Source: Candidatus Kosakonia sp. 282A-S69
GTDB lineage: Bacteria; Pseudomonadota; Gammaproteobacteria; Enterobacterales; Enterobacteriaceae
Assembly (NCBI RefSeq): GCF_029433855.1
Contig: NZ_JAROAU010000001.1
Location: 241,608 to 305,607, forward strand
Direction of reading: 5' to 3'
DNA length: 64,000 nt
Shown: positions 44,602 through 52,436 of the stretch, one piece after another
Numbering within the stretch: the first letter of the stretch is position 1
How the letters are laid out: every line of letters starts with the position of its first letter
Program-made: the position numbers and the translations under genes
Notes under the pieces: model-generated
The model's input: the letters and a program-made list of their open reading frames with translations, nothing else
Databases searched by the model: none
What the model was told of the DNA's origin: nothing

Positions 44602-45180
44602 TTATTGCGGTTCTCTTAAAATAGGATAAAGCTCAGGGAAACCGTCGAGGCAAAGTTTAAACTCTGCAGGTTTGAAGCCGAGCCGCCCGGCGAGACGTTG
44701 CACACGCGCAGTTGTACATTCGGCATAGCAAGGAACGCCTGCGATGTCCTGTAGATGGATTAACCGGGACATTAATGCGTGAATAACGTCTATACCGCGA
44801 TCCTGACCAGGAATAGCAAGCACGAAAATATAGAAATGCGGAGTTTTTGGATGATAAGCACTAAGTTTGTGCATTAAATAGGCCATGGTGGCGTAATCGG
44901 CGCTATATTCATCCCGTAACTGTTTGAACAGGATCTCATCGGTAATATTTTCTGAGTCGTAATGAAAATATATTAGCGCACCGGCATTATTTTCATCAAT
45001 AATAGCGCCGCCTTTACGTAGCGCGACTTCGGCATAGATCCTGAAGAAGCTGCGCAGCGCCTCTCTTCGCCTTTCAGGCGCCGGAAAGGCCGACTCAATA
45101 AGAATATCGTCATAGAATGCCTCAGCAAGCAGGTCGCAAATCAGTTCGATATCAGAAAAGGTAGCATCCCTTACATTCAT
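44602..45180 (-). CDS. GNAT-family N-acetyltransferase
   Basis: A 192-residue protein with the GNAT fold: MNVRDATFSDIELICDLLAE at the start, and the acetyl-CoA loop region FYIFVLAIPGQDRGIDVIHA (motif A, with a Q/R-x-x-G-like segment QDRGID). The end, CTTARVQRLAGRLGFKPAEF, matches the terminal GNAT motif. It probably acylates a small amine. Given the decarboxylase that follows, the substrate may be the amine it makes (inference). Confidence 0.82.
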   Translation of the reverse strand: MNVRDATFSDIELICDLLAEAFYDDILIESAFPAPERRREALRSFFRIYAEVALRKGGAIIDENNAGALIYFHYDSENITDEILFKQLRDEYSADYATMAYLMHKLSAYHPKTPHFYIFVLAIPGQDRGIDVIHALMSRLIHLQDIAGVPCYAECTTARVQRLAGRLGFKPAEFKLCLDGFPELYPILREPQ

Positions 45181-45251
45181 TATTTTTCCTCGATTGGTTG
45201 GATTGATATAAATGTTTTATTAATGCATTGCTATTAATTTTAGGGGGTGGT

Positions 45252-45383
45252 ATGGCGAAAAACGATATCATGATTAATAAATGCAGGGGTGGCGAAACAT
45301 CCGAAAATAAAATTATCGGAAGTATGTTTCTGTTGAACGGTGTATTTATTGTGGAGTTGTTTTTTTTATTTATATGGAAATAA
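45252..45383 (+). CDS. Possible 43-residue membrane peptide
   Basis: An ORF preceded by GGGGGT that starts MAKNDIMINKCRGGE and ends with a hydrophobic helix (MFLLNGVFIVELFFLFIWK). It is divergent from the GNAT gene in an AT-rich area. Chance hydrophobic ORFs are common in AT-rich DNA, so support is weak. Confidence 0.25.
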   Translation: MAKNDIMINKCRGGETSENKIIGSMFLLNGVFIVELFFLFIWK

Positions 45384-45475
45384 CTGCTATTTTAATCGGT
45401 AAATAAAATTAAGGCTGATCGGTGAGGCGATAAAATTCAGCTAACGCTTTCTTATTGGCTATTTTTATTTATCTT

Positions 45476-45643
45476 TCATGCGTCTTCTAAAACCTCCCAA
45501 TCGTTCAATGGCAGGCATATTTGCTTACGACGACGAGCCTGTTCTTCTGCAAAATCCAGCCACATATTAACTATTTGGTCGAACTTCCCGGCTTCATTTT
45601 GCGGCAGGAAATTTTTGGCAACCGCGACATTATACTTACGCAT
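45476..45643 (-). pseudogene. 3' remnant of a RhuM-family gene
   Basis: A frame of about 55 codons contains FDQIVNMWLDFAEEQARRRK and NDWEVLEDA, which resembles the C-terminal region of RhuM-family proteins (MYLDYAE-QA-R pattern followed by a DW segment). In-frame TAA lies three codons upstream of the ATG at 45643, and the N-terminal four-fifths of the gene is missing. RhuM is a known cargo of Salmonella SPI-3, which is also inserted at selC. It is best read as a decayed island relic. Family recall is from memory. Confidence 0.6.
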
Positions 45644-45831
45644 CTCATCGGCTTACGTAGATAATTGGCTTAAATCTTTGGCAAGAAAAGCGCTGGAGGG
45701 CGTCGCGTACGATACCGAAAACAGATAAAACAAGCGTGACGCTTAATTAATGTAATACGCGCGCAGCCTGTAAATAGCCTGGTGTAAATAAGAAGTGATA
45801 TTTAGAGATGTGCCGATCAGAGGCTTAATTT

Positions 45832-45926
45832 TGGCGGAAGATCACAGGAGTCGAACCTGCCCGGGACCGCTGGCGGCCCCAACTGGATTTGAAGTCCAGC
45901 CACCTCACCGGAGATGACGATCTTCC
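45832..45926 (-). tRNA. selC: tRNA-Sec (UCA anticodon)
   Basis: A 95-base gene with encoded CCA. GGAAGATC at the 5' end pairs with GATCTTCC before CCA. The 8-bp acceptor stem, the long extra arm (GTTGGGGCCGCC/GGTCCC) and the anticodon TCA (complement at 45890-45892) are those of selenocysteine tRNA. It differs from E. coli selC by few bases. The 3' end faces the GNAT/decarboxylase/RhuM segment, as in islands integrated at selC. Confidence 0.98.
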
Positions 45927-45957
45927 GCGCCTGCATTGCTACATGGAGGCGGGGCGC

Positions 45958-45986
45958 ATTATAGCTACTTTCAGTGATTTACCACA
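45958..45986 (-). promoter_or_regulatory. selC promoter
   Basis: On the minus strand TATAAT (45958-45963) follows TGTGGT (45981-45986) at 17 bases. A GCGCCCCGC discriminator, typical of stringently controlled stable-RNA promoters, follows the -10. Confidence 0.75.
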
Positions 45987-46310
45987 TCCCTCTGCCCTAA
46001 ATTTTCGCATTATGCTTCCGCCTTCTCTGGCCGTTTAAGATAAAATCCTATCTTTTCCATTGGTTACATTTTTTCAGAAATTAAAAAATCGTTGTTTTTA
46101 TCCGTAAAACGATGGCGTAAAAGCATTATTTCTTTAAACGCGACGATGTTAAGCGGCTGGAAAGAGACAAATGGGTCTGAATATGACATCAGGTAAGGAA
46201 ATGCCCGGTACCGTTAACGGTTTACCGGGTCTGAGAAAGGTCAAACGCAGACTGGATAAGCGCAGCCGTTAAGAGTGCAGAAGTTAGCGCTAATGCTTAC
46301 CGGCAGGGGG
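45987..46310. other. Intergenic region between selC promoter and yicH
   Basis: No ORF or RNA is recognised. CCCGGTA and TTACCGGG form a palindromic block near 46203-46228, and a short inverted repeat AAGATA / TATCTT lies near 46037-46054. No clear T-tract terminator for yicH was found. Confidence 0.5.
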
Positions 46311-48026
46311 TTACGGCGTCGCCTGTGACGGCGCGGCGGCACCGCCTGCGCTCACCGTGCCGCTGTGCATGCTCTGCTTAATTTGCTGTTTTTGCGCGTT
46401 GACCGCCTGCAACTCGCCATTGACGGAGGGTTTTAACGGCGCTTCGGCGCGTATCTGACCGCTGGCGGTTAACTGCAGATTGCCTTCGCCACCAATCGGC
46501 ACTGCCGGCCAGCCCCACGCCTGCAAAACATTGACCGACACGCCGCGCCCGTTGAGGCTGACATTAACGCTGCGATCCGGCGTTTGCGCAACCACCGCTC
46601 TCGCTTCCAGCAGCCCCTGGCCGGTAAAGGCACTGAGCTCGGTGATATTGACCGTGTTGCTGTTGGCATTCAGCGCCAGCGATGGGCGGCGCACATCGAC
46701 GCGGTTAAAGGTTCCTGCGGCGGCGTTCAGCTTCGCATTTCCGCTCCAGACACCCCATTTCCGCTCGCGCACCAGCTGCACATTGTTGCCATACCCGTCC
46801 AGCGCGGTGAGCTGCCATGGGAACGTCGGATCGATATCAATCACCAGGTTGCGGCTGGCGCTGAATTTTTTCAGCACCAGGCTATTCAGCCATGAGGGCA
46901 GATCGTCCATCCATAGCTGTTTCCAGTTTGCCGGCAGGGTGTATTCCAGCCCGGCAAACGCCGCATCATCCAGCACCAGCGCTTTGCCTGTGCGGTACCA
47001 GTTACCAGAGGTGCGCACCATGCCGTTTTCCCAGCGGGAGGTGAATTGCTGCAGTGCAATGCCCTGCGGGGAGAAGTTGGCATTAAGGATCGGGTCGAAG
47101 AAGTGCAGCGAACCGTAGATAAACTCGCTGGCATTCATCGACAGCTTGCCCTCTTCGCTCTCCCAGTCGCCCTTCCTGAAGGTCAGGTTGCGCAAGCTAA
47201 GGTCGAGGTCTGTCACCGCCCACTCTGGCCCCTGCAACGTGGCGTCGGTAACGTCGACACGGCCGATTTTCAGCGAAGGCAGGGTCGTGAGCGGAGCAAA
47301 GAAATCCTGTAGCGACTTATCGCTTTGCAGGCGAATATCATTAAGACGCAGATTATTCACCACCCAGCTGCCATCGGCGCTGCGCTTTGCATCACCTGTC
47401 AGCGAGCCGCGTGCCATATCGGCACCGAGGGTAGTTAACGTCACCACATCTTTATCGATACTGCCCTGAATCAGCACATTGCTGGCGGGAACACCATTTA
47501 ACGTCAGCGAACCGGCGCTCATCTGCAACTGTGCTTTACTGCCAATCACATTGCCCGCCGTCGGCTGCCAGGGCGAGATACCGCCGGTAACGCGCTGGGC
47601 GCTTAACTCCCAGCCAGTTGCCGGGCTGTTAAAGGCCATATTGCGCAGCTGCAGGCGATCGGCCTGGAAAGGCAGCGGCGCAGCGGTGGGTGAGAGATTG
47701 AGTGTGCCGTCCTGTAACAGAATGGTGTCGGCATGCAACGGGTCGGTGAGTTGCCGGCTGCTGAGGCCAATATCAACCAATTTTGCCACCAGCGTTGCTG
47801 GCTGGCCTTTGCGGCCGAAGCTCACGCCTTTCAATACCAGATGTGAAGGGGAAGAGAAGCGGTGGTCAATGGCGTCGAAGGTGAGGTGATAATCGCTGTT
47901 GTTGCTGATCCACTGGCTCGCTTGCGTCGCGCCCCAGCGGGTTTGCAGCAGGAAGTAAGCCGCCAGCAGCAGCACAAACAGGATAATAACGACCGCTAAC
48001 AGCAGCTTCCCAAGAAATTTCATCAT
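46311..48026 (-). CDS. yicH: YicH, AsmA-family protein
   Basis: A 571-residue protein (E. coli YicH about 569). An N-terminal signal anchor (FLGKLLLAVVIILFVLLLAA) precedes a large periplasmic part with the AsmA fold. Typical segments are YFLLQTRWGATQ, LRQLTDPLHADTILL-like and WAVTDLDLSLRNLTF. AsmA-family proteins help move lipids between the membranes; the role of YicH is less clear. Two ATGs at 48026 and 48023 follow GGGAGGAAG. It follows selC and precedes xanP as in E. coli. Confidence 0.94.
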   Translation of the reverse strand: MMKFLGKLLLAVVIILFVLLLAAYFLLQTRWGATQASQWISNNSDYHLTFDAIDHRFSSPSHLVLKGVSFGRKGQPATLVAKLVDIGLSSRQLTDPLHADTILLQDGTLNLSPTAAPLPFQADRLQLRNMAFNSPATGWELSAQRVTGGISPWQPTAGNVIGSKAQLQMSAGSLTLNGVPASNVLIQGSIDKDVVTLTTLGADMARGSLTGDAKRSADGSWVVNNLRLNDIRLQSDKSLQDFFAPLTTLPSLKIGRVDVTDATLQGPEWAVTDLDLSLRNLTFRKGDWESEEGKLSMNASEFIYGSLHFFDPILNANFSPQGIALQQFTSRWENGMVRTSGNWYRTGKALVLDDAAFAGLEYTLPANWKQLWMDDLPSWLNSLVLKKFSASRNLVIDIDPTFPWQLTALDGYGNNVQLVRERKWGVWSGNAKLNAAAGTFNRVDVRRPSLALNANSNTVNITELSAFTGQGLLEARAVVAQTPDRSVNVSLNGRGVSVNVLQAWGWPAVPIGGEGNLQLTASGQIRAEAPLKPSVNGELQAVNAQKQQIKQSMHSGTVSAGGAAAPSQATP

Positions 48027-48146
48027 CTTCCTCCCTCACGTAACCGTAAGGGAGTTATGCACGAATTGTGCGCGATGCTCAAGGGAGGAATGATGAAAGG
48101 AAATTGCTGCGGCAACAGAGGCTCCTCCGTTGCCGCGCGCAGAAAT

Positions 48147-49532
48147 TTACTCTTTTTCAGGTGGGAAGATCAGGTTCAGAACAATCGCGGTAATCCCGCC
48201 TGCCGCGATACCTGAGGAGAGCAGGTTTTTCAGCCAGTCCGGCGCAAACTGCAGGATCTGCGGCTGCTGCGACACGCCTAAACCCACCGCCAGCGACAGT
48301 GCGATAATCAGGATCGCGCGGCGATTAAGCGGTTCGCGGGAGACGATGCGCACGCCGGAGGCAGCGATGGTACCGAACATCACCAGCGTGGCTCCACCGA
48401 GTACCGGCTCCGGTAACTGCTGCACAAAAGCGCTCACCGCCGGGAAGAGGCCAAGCAGCATCAGCATCACCGCGATAAAGAAGCCGATATAACGGCTGGC
48501 GACGCCGGTCAGCTGGATCACGCCATTATTCTGACCGAAGCAGGAGTTGGGAAAGGTATTGAACACGGCAGAGACAAAGGAGTTAAGACCATTTGCCAGC
48601 ACGCCACCTTTCAGCCGCTTCATATAGAGCGGGCCGGAAACCGGCTGTTCAGAGACGTCGGAGGTGGCGGTGATATCACCGATGGTCTCCAGGGAGGTGA
48701 TCATAAAGACCAGCATCAGCGGCAGCAGCAGGCTCCAGTCGATGCTCAGGCCGTAATAGAGCGGTGTCGGCACCATAAAGGTACTCTCCGGCGCGTTGTA
48801 CTCCGGCAGCATGCCCATAAACATTGCCAGCACATAGCCAACCGCCATCGCGATCACCAGAGAGGCGATACGCAGATAGGGGTTACGCTGGCGATTCAGC
48901 AGGATAATCAGCCCGAGTACCACGCCTGCCAGCAGCAGGTTTTTCGGCGCGCCAAAGGTGTGGTTGCCCATTGCCGCGAAGCCGCCGCCGACGGAGGTCA
49001 GCCCAACCTGGATTAGCGACAGGCCGATAATCATCACCACCACGCCGGAAACCAGCGGAGTGATAATGCGGCGCGCCAGCGGCAGAATGCGCGAGATAAC
49101 CATCTCGGTACAGCTTGCCAGCATTAAGGTGCCAAACAGCGCTGCCATCATCGTCGGCACATCGGCACCGCCGGTTTTCAGTGCCGTACCGCCCATAATC
49201 AGCGGCGCCACAAAGTTAAAGCTGGTGCCCTGGATTGAGAGCAGCCCGGAACCGACCGGGCCCCAGGCTTTAATTTGAATCAGGGACGCGACGCCGGAAG
49301 CGAAGAGCGACATGCTGAGAATGTGTTGAGTATCCTGAGCCGGTAAACCCAGCGCCTGGCAGATCAGCAGCGCGGGTGTGATAACGCCAACGAACATCGC
49401 CAGCAGATGTTGCAGCGCAGCAAACAGTGTTTGCGGGAAAGGGGGACGATCTTCAAGACGGTAGATCAATTCGCTGGGTTGAGTCTGCGCAACCGGTTGC
49501 GCATTTTCCGACTCGATGGTGTTTACGGACAT
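48147..49532 (-). CDS. xanP: Xanthine permease XanP
   Basis: A 461-residue NCS2-family permease (E. coli 463). Fourteen helices are predicted; the family motif [20 protein letters not shown] in TM1 and [26 protein letters not shown] near residue 320 are visible, with the QNNGVI sequence typical of purine transporters. It imports xanthine with protons. The gltS gene that lies between xanP and recG in E. coli K-12 is absent here; the recG stop is only 125 bases away. Confidence 0.95.
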   Translation of the reverse strand: MSVNTIESENAQPVAQTQPSELIYRLEDRPPFPQTLFAALQHLLAMFVGVITPALLICQALGLPAQDTQHILSMSLFASGVASLIQIKAWGPVGSGLLSIQGTSFNFVAPLIMGGTALKTGGADVPTMMAALFGTLMLASCTEMVISRILPLARRIITPLVSGVVVMIIGLSLIQVGLTSVGGGFAAMGNHTFGAPKNLLLAGVVLGLIILLNRQRNPYLRIASLVIAMAVGYVLAMFMGMLPEYNAPESTFMVPTPLYYGLSIDWSLLLPLMLVFMITSLETIGDITATSDVSEQPVSGPLYMKRLKGGVLANGLNSFVSAVFNTFPNSCFGQNNGVIQLTGVASRYIGFFIAVMLMLLGLFPAVSAFVQQLPEPVLGGATLVMFGTIAASGVRIVSREPLNRRAILIIALSLAVGLGVSQQPQILQFAPDWLKNLLSSGIAAGGITAIVLNLIFPPEKE

Positions 49533-49657
49533 CTCAAGCTATCCCCTGATGGAAAAGCGCTGATTTTATCGGACTGAAGGGTAAAAGCAAACGGTTGCTT
49601 ACGTCGGGAGCATACTTTTCTAAAGGAGGTTGATCCCGCGTCATCAGGTTCTAAAAA

Positions 49658-51739
49658 TCAGGCGTTGGAGTAGCGTTCCGTTTCCGGCATCCAGCGATCA
49701 ATCAGCGCTTCAGCCAGCTGAGGGTAACGTTCGTGAATGTGGCGCGCGACGCGTTGCACTTCAGGGATCATCGCCTGGTCGCGCAGCAGATCGGCGACTT
49801 TGAACTCAGCATTGCCGGTCTGGCGAGTACCCAGCAGTTCGCCCGGGCCACGGATCTCAAGATCTTTTTGCGCAATCACAAAGCCGTCGTTGCTGTCGCG
49901 CAGCACCTGCAGGCGCTTTTGCGCCGTTTTCGACAGCGGGGATTTATAGAGCAGCACACAGTGCGAGGCGACCGCGCCACGTCCGACGCGCCCGCGCAAC
50001 TGGTGAAGTTGCGCAAGACCGAGACGTTCTGGATTCTCAATAATCATCAGGCTGGAGTTTGGCACATCCACGCCAACCTCAATCACCGTGGTAGCGACCA
50101 GCAGGTGCAGCTCGCCCTGTTTAAAGGCCTGCATCACCGTCTGTTTCTCGGTCGGCTTCATGCGGCCATGCACCAGCCCGACGTTTAACTCCGGCAGCGC
50201 CAGCTTCAACTCTTCCCAGGTTGCTTCCGCCGCCTGGGCTTCCAGCAGATCCGACTCTTCAATCAGCGTACAGACCCAGTAGGCCTGGCGACCTTCGCCG
50301 GTGCAGGCGCTGCGGACGCGATCGATAATCTCGCTGCGGCGCGTATCAGGGATGGCGACCGTGGTCACCGGCGTACGGCCCGGCGGCAGTTCATCAATCA
50401 CCGAGGTATCGAGATCGGCATACGCCGTCATCGCCAGCGTGCGCGGGATCGGCGTGGCGGTCATAATCAGCTGATGGGGATGGAAGCCCTGCTGCTGCCC
50501 CTTTTCCCACAGCGCCAGCCGCTGGTGGACGCCAAAGCGGTGCTGCTCATCAATAATCACCAGCGCCAGGCCGTTAAACTGCACCTGCTCCTGGAAAATG
50601 GCGTGCGTGCCGACCACCATCTGCACCTGACCGCTGGCAATCGCCTCCTGCTGCGCCTGGCGCGCTTTACCTTTCTGCTTGCCCGCCAGCCAGCCGACTT
50701 CGATACCGAGCGGAGCAAACCAGGCGCGGAAGTTATTGGCGTGCTGCTCTGCCAGCAGTTCGGTCGGTGCCATCATCGCCACCTGCTTGCCATTGGCGAT
50801 CGCGCGCAGGGCGGCAAGCGCCGCCACCAGCGTTTTACCCGATCCAACGTCGCCCTGGACCAGACGCATCATCGGCATATCCAGCGCCATGTCGCGTTCA
50901 ATTTCCGCCACCACCCGCGCCTGTGCGCCAGTGGGTTTAAAGGGCAGGGAGGCGAGCAGTTGCTCTTTCAACGTATCGTTAGCGGTGAGCGACAGCGCAT
51001 GGTAACGCTGTGCACCGGCGCGAAGCGCCAGCATGCTCAGGTTATGAGCGAGCAGCTCTTCAAGGATCAGTCGGCGCTGGGCGGGGTGCTGCCCGCTCTC
51101 CAGTTCGCTTAATTGCAGCGACGGCGGCGGGCGATGCAGCGTATGCAGCGCTTCTGGCAGGCTCATCAAACCCTGCGCCAGCTCCGGCGGCAGCAGTTCG
51201 CTGATGGCGCAGGTTGCCAGCAGTTCCAGCGCTTGATCGGTTAATTTACGCAGGGTGGCCTGCTTAACGCCTTCGGTCGTTGGGTAGACCGGTGTCAGCG
51301 TCTCCTGAAGGTCCGGGGTGCTGAGATCCCCCTGTACCCGATACTCTGGGTGGATCATCTCTGCGCCATACTTTCCGCGTTTCGCTTCACCGTAGGCCAG
51401 CACGCGGCGGCCAACCGCAAGGCTGTTTTTCATCGCCGCGTTGAAGTTGAAAAAGCGCATGGTGAGCATGCCGGAGCCATCGCTTATCTGGCAGGTCATC
51501 ATCCGGCGACCACCGAACGTGACGTTACAGTTCAGCACTTCGCCCTCTACCGTGGCGTAGATGCCCGGCAGCAGGTCGGCAATGGGGTAGAGTTGGGTAC
51601 GATCTTCGTAGCGCAGGGGAAGGTGTAACAGCAGATCCTGAACGGTATGCAGGCCAATTTTCGCCAGCTTGCTGCTCTGCGCTGCGCCAACGCCGGTCAG
51701 CGAACTCAGTGGCACCGCATCGAGCAGCTTCCCTTTCAT
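49658..51739 (-). CDS. recG: ATP-dependent DNA helicase RecG
   Basis: A 693-residue protein, the same length as E. coli RecG. The N-terminal OB-like wedge domain (about 1-260) binds branched DNA. The helicase part has Walker A GDVGSGKT, the DExH box as IIDEQHRFGV, and motif VI QLRGRVGRG, followed by the TRG motif. It remodels stalled replication forks and Holliday junctions. It is the last gene of the spoT operon and starts after the trmH stop with three bases between. Confidence 0.97.
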   Translation of the reverse strand: MKGKLLDAVPLSSLTGVGAAQSSKLAKIGLHTVQDLLLHLPLRYEDRTQLYPIADLLPGIYATVEGEVLNCNVTFGGRRMMTCQISDGSGMLTMRFFNFNAAMKNSLAVGRRVLAYGEAKRGKYGAEMIHPEYRVQGDLSTPDLQETLTPVYPTTEGVKQATLRKLTDQALELLATCAISELLPPELAQGLMSLPEALHTLHRPPPSLQLSELESGQHPAQRRLILEELLAHNLSMLALRAGAQRYHALSLTANDTLKEQLLASLPFKPTGAQARVVAEIERDMALDMPMMRLVQGDVGSGKTLVAALAALRAIANGKQVAMMAPTELLAEQHANNFRAWFAPLGIEVGWLAGKQKGKARQAQQEAIASGQVQMVVGTHAIFQEQVQFNGLALVIIDEQHRFGVHQRLALWEKGQQQGFHPHQLIMTATPIPRTLAMTAYADLDTSVIDELPPGRTPVTTVAIPDTRRSEIIDRVRSACTGEGRQAYWVCTLIEESDLLEAQAAEATWEELKLALPELNVGLVHGRMKPTEKQTVMQAFKQGELHLLVATTVIEVGVDVPNSSLMIIENPERLGLAQLHQLRGRVGRGAVASHCVLLYKSPLSKTAQKRLQVLRDSNDGFVIAQKDLEIRGPGELLGTRQTGNAEFKVADLLRDQAMIPEVQRVARHIHERYPQLAEALIDRWMPETERYSNA

Positions 51740-51742
51740 CGG

Positions 51743-52432
51743 TTACCTCGCGGCCTGCATCGTTGCCCACCACGTCGGGTCGGCTTCAATCTGCCCCTCA
51801 TTATTGACATAAGGGTAAGGCAGGCCTTTTTGTTTCGCGACGCGAGCCAGAACGGGGTAGCCGCCTTCGAACAGCAGGCGCTGCTGCTCGGCGTCCGGCA
51901 ACATGCTGTTTTCACGCTTATACATGCCGGCGTTTTGCCGCTGGCGCTGCGCTTCGTAGAGGATGAGCGCCGAGGCAACGGAGACATTGAGCGACTGCAC
52001 CATGCCAGTCATCGGAATGATGATATCCTGGTCCGCGAGATCCAGCGCTTGCTGGGTAATGCCGGTTTTCTCCTGCCCCATCAAAATACAGGTCGGGCGG
52101 GTGTAGTCGATTTCACGGAAGTCGACGGCTTTATCCGAGAGATGGGTGGCAAGGATCTGCATGCCGCGCTGCTTGAGCACGCCGACGGCATCCTCAATGG
52201 TTCGGTGGGTTTTAACCTCCACCCAGCTGTTGCTGCCTGCGGCGGACGAGGCCATGGTGCGCATGCGGTTCCCCGGCCAGACGGCGTGTACTTCATGCAC
52301 GCCGACGGCATCCGCAGTGCGGATTATGGCAGAGACGTTATGAGGCTTATGGACCTGCTCCATGCAGACCGTCAGATCCGGCTGACGCCTGGCGAGCATC
52401 TCGCGGATTCGCGCATAACGCTGAGCATTCAT
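51743..52432 (-). CDS. trmH: tRNA (guanosine-18-2'-O)-methyltransferase TrmH
   Basis: A 229-residue SPOUT methyltransferase. Motif 1 appears as NVSAIIRTADAVGVHEVHAV, motif 2 as CILMGQEKTGI, and motif 3 as IIPMTGMVQSLNVSVASALI, which form the trefoil knot that binds SAM. It methylates the G18 ribose in the D-loop of tRNAs. It lies between recG and spoT, as in E. coli, five bases after the spoT stop. Confidence 0.96.
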   Translation of the reverse strand: MNAQRYARIREMLARRQPDLTVCMEQVHKPHNVSAIIRTADAVGVHEVHAVWPGNRMRTMASSAAGSNSWVEVKTHRTIEDAVGVLKQRGMQILATHLSDKAVDFREIDYTRPTCILMGQEKTGITQQALDLADQDIIIPMTGMVQSLNVSVASALILYEAQRQRQNAGMYKRENSMLPDAEQQRLLFEGGYPVLARVAKQKGLPYPYVNNEGQIEADPTWWATMQAAR

Positions 52433-52436
52433 ACAA

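Noticed and set aside
45181-45831. Integrase gene or attL/attR repeat of an intact island at selC
   Set aside because: Only the RhuM-like remnant is readable; no tyrosine recombinase motif and no second copy of the tRNA 3' end was seen.
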